DNA of 64,000 nucleotides, taken from contig JAWLEB010000015.1 in assembly GCA_041686375.1 (NCBI GenBank), forward strand, positions 1 through 64,000, read 5' to 3'. Source of the stretch: JAGXLC01 sp041686375 (GTDB lineage Bacteria > Bacteroidota > Bacteroidia > Bacteroidales > UBA12077). Shown piece after piece: positions 1 through 8,062 of the stretch; position 1 is the first letter of the stretch, and each line of letters opens with the position of its first letter. The translations under genes were made by a program, and so were the position numbers. The notes under the pieces were generated by a model. It made no database searches, was not told where the DNA came from, and saw only the letters and a program-made list of their open reading frames with translations.

Positions 1-1
1 T

Positions 2-769
2 GTATTAGAAATAATTGAAAGCCGTCTGGAGGGAAGTTCCAACAGCGAAAGTTATCAAAGAGCTTACGAAGCTGTTAATGAAATTTTTGAAAAAAGTGGA
101 GCAGCCACATGTGAAAATTTGACAGAACTCTATAAACCCCGTTTTGAGAATAATCCGGAAGATAAAGAATTACTGGAGCGTATTATTGAATTTCTGGAAG
201 AACAAGAATGTACAGACGATAAATTCTATGCAGATGTGACTGCCCAGTTAAACGAAATTGATCCCTCTGCAGAATCAGCTCATCACTTAGCCAGGTTATT
301 CTATGAAAAAGAACAATACGAAAAATCAGTTGAATATTACAAACAAGCAATAGAACTACAGGATAATGATGAAGAAAAAGGAAGTTACTATATGGAATTA
401 GCCGAATTGACATATTCCAAACTAGAAGATAAAAGTGAAGCACGAGAATATGCACGTGAAGCCATTGATGCAGACCCGGATAATGGAAGACCTTATATCC
501 TTATTGGAAGAATGTATGCCAATTCTGCTGATGAATGCGGCGAAGATGAATTTGAAAAACAAACTATATATTGGATTGCTGTGGACCAATTCGAAAAAGC
601 CAAAGAGATTGATGAAGACCTAGAAGGAGAAGCCAATGGATATATCGATTCATATGCTCCAAGGTTCCCATCTAAAGAGGATTGTTTCTTCCATAATTAT
701 GATATAGGTGATACATATGAGATTGGATGCTGGATTAATGAAAGTACTACAGTTAGAGCTTCCGATTAG
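2..769 (+). CDS. TPR-repeat protein, C-terminal part (5' end outside window)
   Basis: The reading frame is open to the left edge of the window, so the true start lies upstream and only the last 255 residues are seen. The internal TTG at 119 is not a convincing start because coding sequence continues before it. The protein is acidic and helical with tetratricopeptide-like units, for example around residues 95-125 (HLARLFYEKEQYEKSVEYY) and 135-160. It ends in a Cys-containing tail with GDTYEIGCW. TPR proteins of this type are commonly found just before lptC in Bacteroidota. It probably acts as a periplasmic or envelope scaffold, but this is inference; partner and substrate are unknown. The next gene overlaps its end. 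Confidence 0.75.
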   Translation, partial: VLEIIESRLEGSSNSESYQRAYEAVNEIFEKSGAATCENLTELYKPRFENNPEDKELLERIIEFLEEQECTDDKFYADVTAQLNEIDPSAESAHHLARLFYEKEQYEKSVEYYKQAIELQDNDEEKGSYYMELAELTYSKLEDKSEAREYAREAIDADPDNGRPYILIGRMYANSADECGEDEFEKQTIYWIAVDQFEKAKEIDEDLEGEANGYIDSYAPRFPSKEDCFFHNYDIGDTYEIGCWINESTTVRASD

Positions 770-1337
770 AAGAATAGGAAATTCTATAAATACAATAATC
801 CCACTTTTATTCGGTGGGATTATTGTATTATTAGTATCTTGTCAAAGTAATGATATTGAAAAAATTAAAATATTAACTGAAGAAGAAAAATTTCCAGACC
901 AATCTCTCAACGATGCTGATATTAGATATAGCCGTAATGGCTTAATGGAAATAAGAATTCAGGCTCCGATTATAGAAAATTATCGGAATACTGAAGCTTC
1001 CCAAATCATTTTCCCGGAGGGAATGCACACAGAATTTTACGACTCTACCCTTACTGTTGAATCACAAATTTCAGCAAATTACGCTGTTTATCATGAAGCA
1101 GGCCAAATATGGGAGGCAAAAAACAATGTGGTGGCAATTAACAATGAAGGAGATACTTTAAATACAGAATATCTCATATGGGATCAGGATGAAAGCATTA
1201 TATATACCGACCGGTATGTAAAAATATCAACCAATGATGGAGTAATTCACGGAAAGGGCTTTGAAGCGAATCAAAACTTTACTAACTGGAGAATAAAAGA
1301 AACTACTGGATCAATTCAAATTGACAATGAAGAATAA
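738..1337 (+). CDS. lptC: LPS export protein LptC-like lipoprotein
   Basis: About 199 residues. An N-terminal hydrophobic segment is followed by a lipobox-like LVSC, then an LptC/OstA-like beta domain (sequence such as YDSTLTVESQISANYAVYH and TDRYVKISTNDGVIHGKGFEA). LptC is the periplasmic bridge that passes lipopolysaccharide from the inner-membrane LptBFG transporter to LptA. ATG codons at 708, 717 and 738 are in frame. I chose 738 because it gives the shortest leader before the hydrophobic stretch, but it overlaps the upstream gene by 32 bases and is not certain. The stop overlaps the start of the next small membrane gene, which suggests a translationally coupled operon with the TPR gene. 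Confidence 0.8.
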   Translation: MKVLQLELPIRRIGNSINTIIPLLFGGIIVLLVSCQSNDIEKIKILTEEEKFPDQSLNDADIRYSRNGLMEIRIQAPIIENYRNTEASQIIFPEGMHTEFYDSTLTVESQISANYAVYHEAGQIWEAKNNVVAINNEGDTLNTEYLIWDQDESIIYTDRYVKISTNDGVIHGKGFEANQNFTNWRIKETTGSIQIDNEE

Positions 1338-1521
1338 AAAACCCATACATATTCTGGAAATATTTTGGATTATTGTTGCAGTGGTCTGTTTCATTTTCGG
1401 AATCCAAAAAGCAATAAGCACTCACCTAAATCAAAGCTTAACATTTTTTCTTTTATCTGCGATTTCATTTGCTATGTACGCGTTGCGAAAACATCTGAGA
1501 AAAAACGAGAAATCAAAATGA
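1327..1521 (+). CDS. small two-helix membrane protein
   Basis: A 64-residue protein starting at ATG 1327 inside the end of lptC. It has two hydrophobic helices (about residues 9-26 and 36-50) and a basic C-terminus (LRKHLRKNEKSK), as expected for a small inner-membrane protein with its tail in the cytoplasm. The overlap with lptC supports co-translation. I do not recognise a named family. Its place between lptC and ppiD is where a membrane protein often sits in Bacteroidota. The first in-frame codon at 1321 is TTG, but ATG 1327 fits better. Confidence 0.6.
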   Translation: MKNKKPIHILEIFWIIVAVVCFIFGIQKAISTHLNQSLTFFLLSAISFAMYALRKHLRKNEKSK

Positions 1522-1633
1522 TTTATCAGAAACATTTACTATTAAGATACATGCGATTATTTTTTATTAATTACTTGTCAAATGCTTGTCCATCGAAGAC
1601 AATATTCTTGCCAAAGACGGAGAACTTCCCCTA

Positions 1634-1677
1634 ATAATAAAATAATTATTTTGTGATATTAATAATTATTTTATTAT
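1634..1677. other. AT-only perfect hairpin between lptC operon and ppiD
   Basis: Two 17-base arms (1634-1650 and 1661-1677) are exact reverse complements, made only of A and T, around a 10-base loop TTGTGATATT. It lies 84 bases before the ppiD start. It may act as a weak terminator for the lptC operon or as a protein-binding site. There is no GC core, so a classical intrinsic terminator is doubtful. Confidence 0.5.
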
Positions 1678-1761
1678 GGACGTTACATCTAAAACAATTT
1701 AAAATTTCTATCTTCGTAGCTTGAATTTTTTTGAATAACTATCATATAAAAAACATTATCA

Positions 1762-3879
1762 ATGGCGACATTAGAAAAAATAAGAAACAGAGCTGGTATT
1801 TTAATTTCTGTTGTTATTGGATTAGCCCTTTTGGCCTTTATTTTAGGAGATCTATTTTCACATGGAGGAATGGCTTTTCGTAAAAATCCAAACGTGATTG
1901 CTGAAATCAAAGGAGAAGAGATTCCATATCAGACATTTCAACAAGAAGTAGAAAAATTGGCAGAAATTAATAAATTTTCACAGGGTACAAATTCTTTAGA
2001 CAATGAAACAAGGGAACGCATCCGAGAGCAAGTATGGGAGATGCTCTCGCGTGAACATGTCATGCAAGATGTTTATGATGACCTTGGAATTGCAGTTAGC
2101 CCTGAAGAACTCTGGGATATGGTCCAAGGTGAAAATGTTCACCCTATGATTCGAAGGATATTTTCAGACCCCGAAACAGGGGAAGTGAACACAATGGCTA
2201 TTATCCAATTTTTGAAATCATATGATGAAGACCCAAGTGGACAAAGAAAAGCTTATTGGTTATTTCTTGAAGAGCAGATGACAAAAGAAGGGAAATTCAA
2301 TAAATATAATACTCTTGTAGCACAAGGAATTAATATCACCTCAAACAAATCAGAAAAATTAACAGAACTCCATTCAAAAAATGTAGACTTTCAGTACGTA
2401 ATGCATCCATACAATTCAATTGATGATAATTCGGTGGATATTGATGAATCTGATCTAAAAGATTATTACAAAAAGCATAAAAAAAATTATCAGCAATCGG
2501 CCTCAAGAGACATTGAGTATGTTACATATAACATTGAACCTACACAAGAAGACATTGAAGAAATAAGGGAATGGATAAGAGACATAAAAACTGACTTTCA
2601 GGAAACAGAAAGGAATGAAGAATTTGTAAATCTTAACAGTGATATTTCATTTGATAATACATACTACAAGAAAGAAGAATTATCAGATTCAATTGCCGAC
2701 TTCATCTTTTCAGCAGAATCGGGCGACATTTATGGCCCTTATATGGAAGATGAAGCATACAAACTTGCAAAGCTCGTAGATAAAAAACAATTACCGGATT
2801 CAATAAAATTAAGACATATCCTGATACAACCACAACGTAATGAGACAGGAGTTCAGCAAGCCCAAAATCTTGCAGACAGTCTAAAGCAGGAGCTTGAAGC
2901 AGGAGAAGATTTTGCAAGTCTCGCTCAACAATATTCAGATGATCAAGCTACGGCTGGTGAAGGGGGTAGTCTCGGATGGTTGAGTAAAGACGAGTTTCAT
3001 GAAGCAGTGCTAGATTCAGCATTTCTTAGCGATATTGGAGAAATTAAGCAAGTAAGTGCCCAAAACGGATATCACATAATTGAAGTTGTTGAAAAAGGAC
3101 AATTGATACCCAAAGCACAAGTTGCTATCTTAGGTAGAAACTTAGAGCCAAGTTCAAAAACATACCAGCAGATATATTCAAAAGCAAGCAAGTTTGCTGG
3201 CGAAAACCAGACCTTTGAAGAATTTATAGAATCCATCGAAGAAGAAGACCTTACAAAACGTATGGCCAGCAACGTTCAAATTGATGCTGAAGAAATACCC
3301 GGCATTTCCGATGCACGCCCCCTAATCAGAGCTGCGTTTGACACCAAAAATGAGACAATGATAAAAGAGGAAAATGATCCAATATTTGAGATAGATGATA
3401 AATTTATCATTGGATTTGTAACGGATGTAAGGGAAGAAGGATATGCAAAGTTTGAAAGAGTAAAAGATGAAATTGAATTAAAAGTCATAGAACAGAAAAA
3501 AGCTGAAAAACTTACAGAGGAAATAAACTCAAACATAGAAGGAGTGTCTTCTTTAGAGAATTATGCACAAGATGCATCCCTTCGTGTACAGCAGGCATCT
3601 AACATCAATTATGACTCATATCAAATCCCTGGTGCAGGTTCAGAACCTAAGGTTATTGCTGCCTCAGTAGCAATAAAACCTAATGTCATCTCATTGCCTA
3701 TCCAAGGGAATAGCGGTGTTTTTGTTATTGAAGTGACCAATACGGAAGAAACTATGCAATCTTCTGAAAGATTACGACAACGAGAGTTACAGAATATGCA
3801 GGAAATCGCTACCCGTGAAGCCTACGAAGTGTTAGAAGAAGCTGCTGACATAAAAGACAACAGGTACAGATTTTACTAA
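1762..3879 (+). CDS. ppiD: PpiD/SurA-like peptidyl-prolyl cis-trans isomerase
   Basis: 705 residues. One N-terminal membrane anchor (about 12-32, ISVVIGLALLAFILGDLF) is followed by a SurA-N-like chaperone region (45-210), a parvulin rotamase domain (about 345-455, starting LRHILIQPQ and containing the GGSLGWL motif) and a C-terminal extension. This is the PpiD layout: an inner-membrane periplasmic chaperone that helps newly exported proteins fold. The length is slightly above the E. coli protein (about 620). The ATG at 1762 places the membrane anchor right at the N-terminus. A terminator follows at 3908-3943, so the gene looks monocistronic. Confidence 0.92.
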   Translation: MATLEKIRNRAGILISVVIGLALLAFILGDLFSHGGMAFRKNPNVIAEIKGEEIPYQTFQQEVEKLAEINKFSQGTNSLDNETRERIREQVWEMLSREHVMQDVYDDLGIAVSPEELWDMVQGENVHPMIRRIFSDPETGEVNTMAIIQFLKSYDEDPSGQRKAYWLFLEEQMTKEGKFNKYNTLVAQGINITSNKSEKLTELHSKNVDFQYVMHPYNSIDDNSVDIDESDLKDYYKKHKKNYQQSASRDIEYVTYNIEPTQEDIEEIREWIRDIKTDFQETERNEEFVNLNSDISFDNTYYKKEELSDSIADFIFSAESGDIYGPYMEDEAYKLAKLVDKKQLPDSIKLRHILIQPQRNETGVQQAQNLADSLKQELEAGEDFASLAQQYSDDQATAGEGGSLGWLSKDEFHEAVLDSAFLSDIGEIKQVSAQNGYHIIEVVEKGQLIPKAQVAILGRNLEPSSKTYQQIYSKASKFAGENQTFEEFIESIEEEDLTKRMASNVQIDAEEIPGISDARPLIRAAFDTKNETMIKEENDPIFEIDDKFIIGFVTDVREEGYAKFERVKDEIELKVIEQKKAEKLTEEINSNIEGVSSLENYAQDASLRVQQASNINYDSYQIPGAGSEPKVIAASVAIKPNVISLPIQGNSGVFVIEVTNTEETMQSSERLRQRELQNMQEIATREAYEVLEEAADIKDNRYRFY

Positions 3880-3907
3880 ATAGACATTGTGAATAATGAA
3901 GTATCAG

Positions 3908-3943
3908 AAAAAGGGATTTGCTCTGAAAACAGATCCCTTTTTT
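3908..3943 (+). terminator. intrinsic terminator after ppiD
   Basis: The stem AAAAAGGGAT (3908-3917) pairs with ATCCCTTTTTT (3933-3943), giving a GGGAT/ATCCC core and a run of six T. It begins 29 bases after the ppiD stop and separates that gene from the tungstate/molybdate island. Confidence 0.8.
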
Positions 3944-3973
3944 ATATGTTGAAACAGCACATATAAAAAAAGT

Positions 3974-4951
3974 ATGAAAAAACATATTATCCTCTTCCTG
4001 GCTGGAATATCAGTATTGTTCATGGCAAACTGTACACCCGAAAAACAACAATCAAACTCAGAAATTTCAGGAGAGCTGGTCATTTTTCATGCAGGAAGTC
4101 TCTCAGGACCTCTGCATGAAATAGCAGATTCTTTCAATGTTCATTATCCGGACGTTAATATTAAATTAGAAGCTTCAGGCAGCGTTGATGCAGCTCGTAA
4201 GATAACAGACTTAGACAGAGAGGCAGATATAATGGCTTCGGCTGATTACAAGGTTATTGAAGAATTGCTTATCCCGGAATTCACCTCCTGGCTTATCAAA
4301 TTTGCATCAAATGAATTAGCCCTTGTTTTTAATGAAAAATCCAGATATGCATCAAAAATCAACCAAGATAACTGGCCTGAAATACTTCTTCGTAAAGATG
4401 TCAGCTATGGGAGGTCTGATCCTAATTCCGATCCCTGTGGTTACAGAAGCGTAATCGCCATAAAACTGGCAAAAAAATATTACAAAAAAAATCAATTTGC
4501 TGAAAAACTGCTCAATAAAAACAAAAACTTCATTCGTCCAAAAGAAACCGATTTATTAGCACTTCTGGAGACCAATGCTTTGGACTACATTTTTCTTTAT
4601 CGCTCGGTAGCTGAGCAACATGAGCTAAAATACCTATCTCTTCCGGATTCAATTAATCTGGGGAGTCCTCAACTTAAAAAATATTATAGCACTATCAGCA
4701 CTGAAATTTCCGGAAAAACACCAAATGAGAAAATTACAATAAAAGGTGAACCTATGGTTTATGGAATCACGCAACTGAACGATGCACCGAACCCTTCTGT
4801 AGCAAAAGTCTTTATGCATTTTGTTTTATCACAGGACAAAGGCCTGAAAATCATGGAAAATAATGGGCAGTCTTCTGTGGTACCGGCCAAACAGACTAAA
4901 TACGAAAGTATCCCTAAAGATTTTAAACAATATGTCCGACCAGAAAATTAA
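3974..4951 (+). CDS. wtpA: tungstate/molybdate ABC transporter substrate-binding lipoprotein, WtpA-like
   Basis: 325 residues with a lipoprotein signal (lipobox MANC, Cys20), so it is anchored in the periplasm. The sequence follows the WtpA/ModA archaeal-type oxyanion-binding family: FHAGSLSGPL near the N-terminus, EASGSVDAARKI, ASADY, SDPCGYRSV (about 152-160), ALDYIFLYRSVAEQHELKYLSLP (203-224) and a late MVYGITQLNDAPNP. In this family two carboxylates complete octahedral coordination of the metal. By position D153 and E214 are the likely pair (inference). The matching permease and ATPase lie 8 kb away on the other strand, with the tungsten-type AOR between them, which favours tungstate as the physiological ligand. 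Molybdate cannot be excluded. Confidence 0.88.
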   Translation: MKKHIILFLAGISVLFMANCTPEKQQSNSEISGELVIFHAGSLSGPLHEIADSFNVHYPDVNIKLEASGSVDAARKITDLDREADIMASADYKVIEELLIPEFTSWLIKFASNELALVFNEKSRYASKINQDNWPEILLRKDVSYGRSDPNSDPCGYRSVIAIKLAKKYYKKNQFAEKLLNKNKNFIRPKETDLLALLETNALDYIFLYRSVAEQHELKYLSLPDSINLGSPQLKKYYSTISTEISGKTPNEKITIKGEPMVYGITQLNDAPNPSVAKVFMHFVLSQDKGLKIMENNGQSSVVPAKQTKYESIPKDFKQYVRPEN

Positions 4952-5037
4952 TATCTTATGTAAGATATACAACCATAACCTGTAAATTATTCAAGCTTAA
5001 GAACACTATAAATTAATAGTTGAAAACAACCTCGATC

Positions 5038-5056
5038 ATTTAGAATAATTCTAAAT
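5038..5056. promoter_or_regulatory. 19-bp perfect palindrome upstream of the AOR operon (candidate operator)
   Basis: ATTTAGAATAATTCTAAAT has 9-base arms that are exact reverse complements around a single central A. It lies 74 bases before the first gene of the ferredoxin/AOR operon. A nearby TATCTTTA (5070-5077) resembles the Bacteroidota -7 element (TAnnTTTG) except at the last base. That spacing would put the palindrome over the -33 region, as expected for a repressor site. The regulator is unknown. Confidence 0.45.
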
Positions 5057-5129
5057 ATTCAAACCTTCATATCTTTAATATACACGACTATAAATTCAAG
5101 GAAAAATTTTTATATATTACTACCTGTAA

Positions 5130-5504
5130 ATGCGTAAATTAATCATAAACCTTTTGCCTATGAAAGCTGTTAAACAATTACAACCTCTATCAATCTGGCT
5201 CATGCGGTTAGCTGCGGCGCTGTTTATTCTTCTGGCTTATTTCGATACATTTGCCGCTTTAAAACTGTCAAGTATTACATTTTACATTTCCACTGTTTTT
5301 ATGATTTTTGGAATCCTGCTATTCATAGGAGGATTTTTAAAAAACAGCACTCTAACAGTAATCTCCTCGGCTGTTCTTATTCTGGCAACAGGATATCATG
5401 CCTTCTTAAATCTGCAATCTGCATTTGACTACAACTTTGGAGTTTATGTGATTCTTGGCTCTCTGTTCGTTTATTTTTTAGCACACGGAAATTCTGGAAA
5501 ATAA
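5130..5504 (+). CDS. small four-helix membrane protein of the AOR operon
   Basis: 124 residues with four hydrophobic segments (about 20-40, 45-70, 73-90 and 98-118) and no clear motif. An alternative start is ATG 5160 (MKAVKQLQP), which removes ten residues of no obvious value. The stop lies 11 bases before the ferredoxin gene, so the three genes 5130-8019 look like one transcript. The helical plan is loosely DoxX-like, but I do not recognise the family. A role as membrane anchor or quinone-side partner of the ferredoxin is only inference from position. Confidence 0.6.
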   Translation: MRKLIINLLPMKAVKQLQPLSIWLMRLAAALFILLAYFDTFAALKLSSITFYISTVFMIFGILLFIGGFLKNSTLTVISSAVLILATGYHAFLNLQSAFDYNFGVYVILGSLFVYFLAHGNSGK

Positions 5505-5515
5505 AAAAATAAGAT

Positions 5516-6211
5516 ATGGAAGAAAAGAAACCAAACGTATACACCAGAAGGCATTTTCTTCAGAACATTATCTATGGAGGTGCCGGCGTAGTAATTTTGG
5601 GCTCTTTCGGATTCAGAATAATCAAAGATGACAAGGAGCAAGTTATTAAAGCAATATGGGTAGACTTTGACAAATGCACAGGTTGCCGTACCTGTGAGGC
5701 TGTATGCTCAGCATCCAATCATAGAGATGAGATAAACGGGAAAAAGGTAAGCGGATTAGGCAACCCTTTTTTATCCAACATTAAAGTTCACCATTTCAAC
5801 CCCGATGTTGACATCCCTGTTACATGCGCTATTTGTCCTGATACACCATGCATAAAAGCCTGTCCTGTATCCCCTGATCTGGAAACTGGCCGAAAAGCAT
5901 TATACAGGGATAAAGAACTTCACACAATCAAAAATGATAAAGATAGATGCCTGGGATGCTCAGAATGTGCAAAAGCCTGCAAAAACTACCGGGCAGGAGT
6001 GATATACCCCAATGAGAAGACGGGCAAACCTGAAAGAATTTGCACACTTTGCTATGGGAATCCCCAATGTGTAAAATATTGCCCTTATGATGCGCTCGAG
6101 TATAAAGAGATGCCATTAGACAGGGACTTAAAAAATCTTGCACCGGAAAAAATAGCACAAAGATTAATTAAAAAGTATTACAACATTGAAATTACGGAGG
6201 CTGAACTATGA
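5516..6211 (+). CDS. Tat-motif 4Fe-4S ferredoxin, electron-transfer subunit of the AOR
   Basis: 231 residues. A twin-arginine motif TRRHFLQ (residues 10-16) precedes a hydrophobic stretch (about 18-33) as in Tat signals. Sixteen cysteines then make four [4Fe-4S] sites: C54/57/60/64, C104/107/112/116, C145/148/151/155 and C176/179/185/189. This is the HycB/DmsB/AorA-type polyferredoxin plan. Its stop overlaps the AOR start as ATGA, so the two are translated together and presumably form a complex that passes electrons from the tungsten-pterin subunit to a membrane or soluble acceptor. The Tat motif is unexpected for an AOR partner; E. coli YdhX, next to the AOR-like YdhV, is a possible parallel. 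Confidence 0.85.
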   Translation: MEEKKPNVYTRRHFLQNIIYGGAGVVILGSFGFRIIKDDKEQVIKAIWVDFDKCTGCRTCEAVCSASNHRDEINGKKVSGLGNPFLSNIKVHHFNPDVDIPVTCAICPDTPCIKACPVSPDLETGRKALYRDKELHTIKNDKDRCLGCSECAKACKNYRAGVIYPNEKTGKPERICTLCYGNPQCVKYCPYDALEYKEMPLDRDLKNLAPEKIAQRLIKKYYNIEITEAEL

Positions 6212-8019
6212 AAATCAATGGATATTACGGAAAATTACTTGAAGTCAACCTCACGAGCGGCGAAATACAAAAAACACAAATAGCCGAAGACGATTTGAAA
6301 AAATACATCGGGGGAAGAGGATTAGGGACGAAAATATTATGGGATAGACTGCCGGGACCAGGTATTGATTCTCTATCCCCTGAAAACCCTATTTTGTATA
6401 TGCCCGGTCCATTTTCCGGTTTTCCCATCCCCTCTGCATCCAGAACCTGCATAGTAACTAAATCTCCAAGAACCTCACCTAATAATCCAAAATATCAGCA
6501 CGCATCTTCTGTTAGCTATTCAAATATAGGAGGTTTCTGGGGGCCTGAATTAAGATTTGCAGGATATGATGGTCTTCTGGTCACAGGGAAAGCAGAAAAA
6601 CCGGTTTACATAAAGATTGAAGACGATAAAGTTGAAATCAAAGATGCTACAAAGTATTGGGGCATGGGCACGGAGGATTTCGATGTGAAAATATATGATG
6701 AACTGAAAGACCGAAAATTTGAAACTTGCTACATTGGCCCTGCAGGAGAAAAGCAGATTCCTATGGCCTCAATCTTACATACTGCAGCCAGAGCAGCCGG
6801 AAGAGGAGGCACCGGATGCGTGATGGGTTCTAAAAACCTTAAAGCAATTGCAGTCAAAGGAACACAACAACCTGGAGTAGCAAATCAAAAAAAATACCTT
6901 GAGTTGCTGGAAAAGATTCGTGGGTCATTTATGGAAAAAAATGAAAGCCTTAAATTCTGGCGCTATGGCGGAACAGCAAATGCTTTAACCAGCTCAAGTG
7001 AGGCTGGAACCCAAGCTGTCAAAAATTACAGCGAAGGATCGTTCAAAGAAATAGAAGCAATTGGAACAGAAGTCAACAGAGAAAAAGTGTGGAAAAGAGA
7101 TTTCGCATGCTATGCCTGTCACCTTTCATGCAAAAAAAGCGGAATAGCAAAAGGCAGCTATGCGGTCATGGTACATGACGGACCGGAATATGAAACCGGT
7201 ACGATGTTGGGGGCAAATCTCGCCATTTCAGATTTGGCAGGGTTGCATAAGTTAATCGTAGTAGCTGACGATTACGGGATAGATATTATTTCATTAGGAA
7301 ATACATTAGGTTTCCTCATGGAAGCTTATGAGAAAAAATATATAGACAAAGATTTTCTCGATGGAATTGATTTAAAATGGGGTGATGTAGAGGCGTCTCT
7401 TAAGATGATCCACAAAATATGCAAGAGAGAAGGAATAGGAGATATGGCATGTAAAGGGGTGAAGTATCTGGCAGATAAGGTAGGCAAAGAAAGTTCTAAT
7501 TTTGCTATACACGTCAAAGGACATGAACTTGCAGCATGGAATGTTCCAGTGGATAATGAATGGTGGTCAGTCTGCTATGCCACAAGCAACCGGGGTGCAT
7601 GCCACCTCAACGGAGGAACTCCAGAAGCTCAAGATGAACGAGCGCTGGAGGATTCACTTGGTGCATGCAGTTTTGCCGGAAACTGGTACGAAGACGAAGT
7701 TGCTTATGAAAAATTTCTGTCTGCCATAACAGGAATAGACTGGGACAAAGAGGAATTTCGTAAGGCCGGAACACGAATCTTCACACTGGAAAAAATGTTC
7801 AACTACAGGGAAGGATTCAGACGGGAAGATGACTCAATTCCTGAAAAGTTTTACCGCAATGAATTCTCCTACGGAGACCATAAGGGTGCAATAGTAGAAA
7901 GGAATGATTTTGCCCGGTATATGGATAAATACTACAACGAGAGAAACTGGGACAAAGAAACATCCCGACCGAAAGATGAAGTATTAAGTGAACTGGACCT
8001 GGAATTTACAACAGGATAA
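6208..8019 (+). CDS. aor: aldehyde:ferredoxin oxidoreductase family, tungsten-pterin enzyme
   Basis: 603 residues, the normal length for the AOR family. The N-terminal domain has YIGGRGLGTKILW and the GFWGPELRFAGYDGLLVTG segment. The pterin-binding part has RAAGRGGTGCVMGSKNLKAIAVKG (about 195-218). The [4Fe-4S] ligands are C301, C304 and C308 (CYACHLSC) plus C487 (SLGACSFAG), matching the CxxCxxxC...C layout of Pyrococcus AOR. The family oxidises aldehydes to acids, or reduces acids, using a bis-pterin tungsten centre. No signal peptide is present, so export would need the Tat signal of the overlapping ferredoxin. The substrate cannot be told from sequence; the protein may be closer to the YdhV or WOR subgroups. 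Confidence 0.9.
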   Translation: MKINGYYGKLLEVNLTSGEIQKTQIAEDDLKKYIGGRGLGTKILWDRLPGPGIDSLSPENPILYMPGPFSGFPIPSASRTCIVTKSPRTSPNNPKYQHASSVSYSNIGGFWGPELRFAGYDGLLVTGKAEKPVYIKIEDDKVEIKDATKYWGMGTEDFDVKIYDELKDRKFETCYIGPAGEKQIPMASILHTAARAAGRGGTGCVMGSKNLKAIAVKGTQQPGVANQKKYLELLEKIRGSFMEKNESLKFWRYGGTANALTSSSEAGTQAVKNYSEGSFKEIEAIGTEVNREKVWKRDFACYACHLSCKKSGIAKGSYAVMVHDGPEYETGTMLGANLAISDLAGLHKLIVVADDYGIDIISLGNTLGFLMEAYEKKYIDKDFLDGIDLKWGDVEASLKMIHKICKREGIGDMACKGVKYLADKVGKESSNFAIHVKGHELAAWNVPVDNEWWSVCYATSNRGACHLNGGTPEAQDERALEDSLGACSFAGNWYEDEVAYEKFLSAITGIDWDKEEFRKAGTRIFTLEKMFNYREGFRREDDSIPEKFYRNEFSYGDHKGAIVERNDFARYMDKYYNERNWDKETSRPKDEVLSELDLEFTTG

Positions 8020-8022
8020 AAA

Positions 8023-8060
8023 TTTATGGGGTGCCTTTGAGAAAGATGGCATCCCATAAA
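8023..8060. terminator. bidirectional terminator between AOR and the Moco genes
   Basis: Two 13-base arms (8023-8035 and 8048-8060) pair with a single G-U position; the core is TGGGGTGCC with GGCATCCCA. It sits in the 43-base gap between two converging genes and has A/T runs on both flanks, so it can stop both transcripts. Confidence 0.75.
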
Positions 8061-8062
8061 AC

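Noticed and set aside
119..121. TTG start for the first TPR gene
   Set aside because: The frame continues open with sensible coding sequence back to base 2, so the TTG is internal to a gene whose start is outside the window.
1365..1634. 89-codon frame overlapping the small membrane gene
   Set aside because: It is a shadow of the 1327-1521 gene in another frame, with no family resemblance.
1561..1635. Coding-looking remnant (SIEDNILAKDGELPL) downstream of the small membrane gene
   Set aside because: The frame is only about 25 codons long with a stop in front; no homology could be established.
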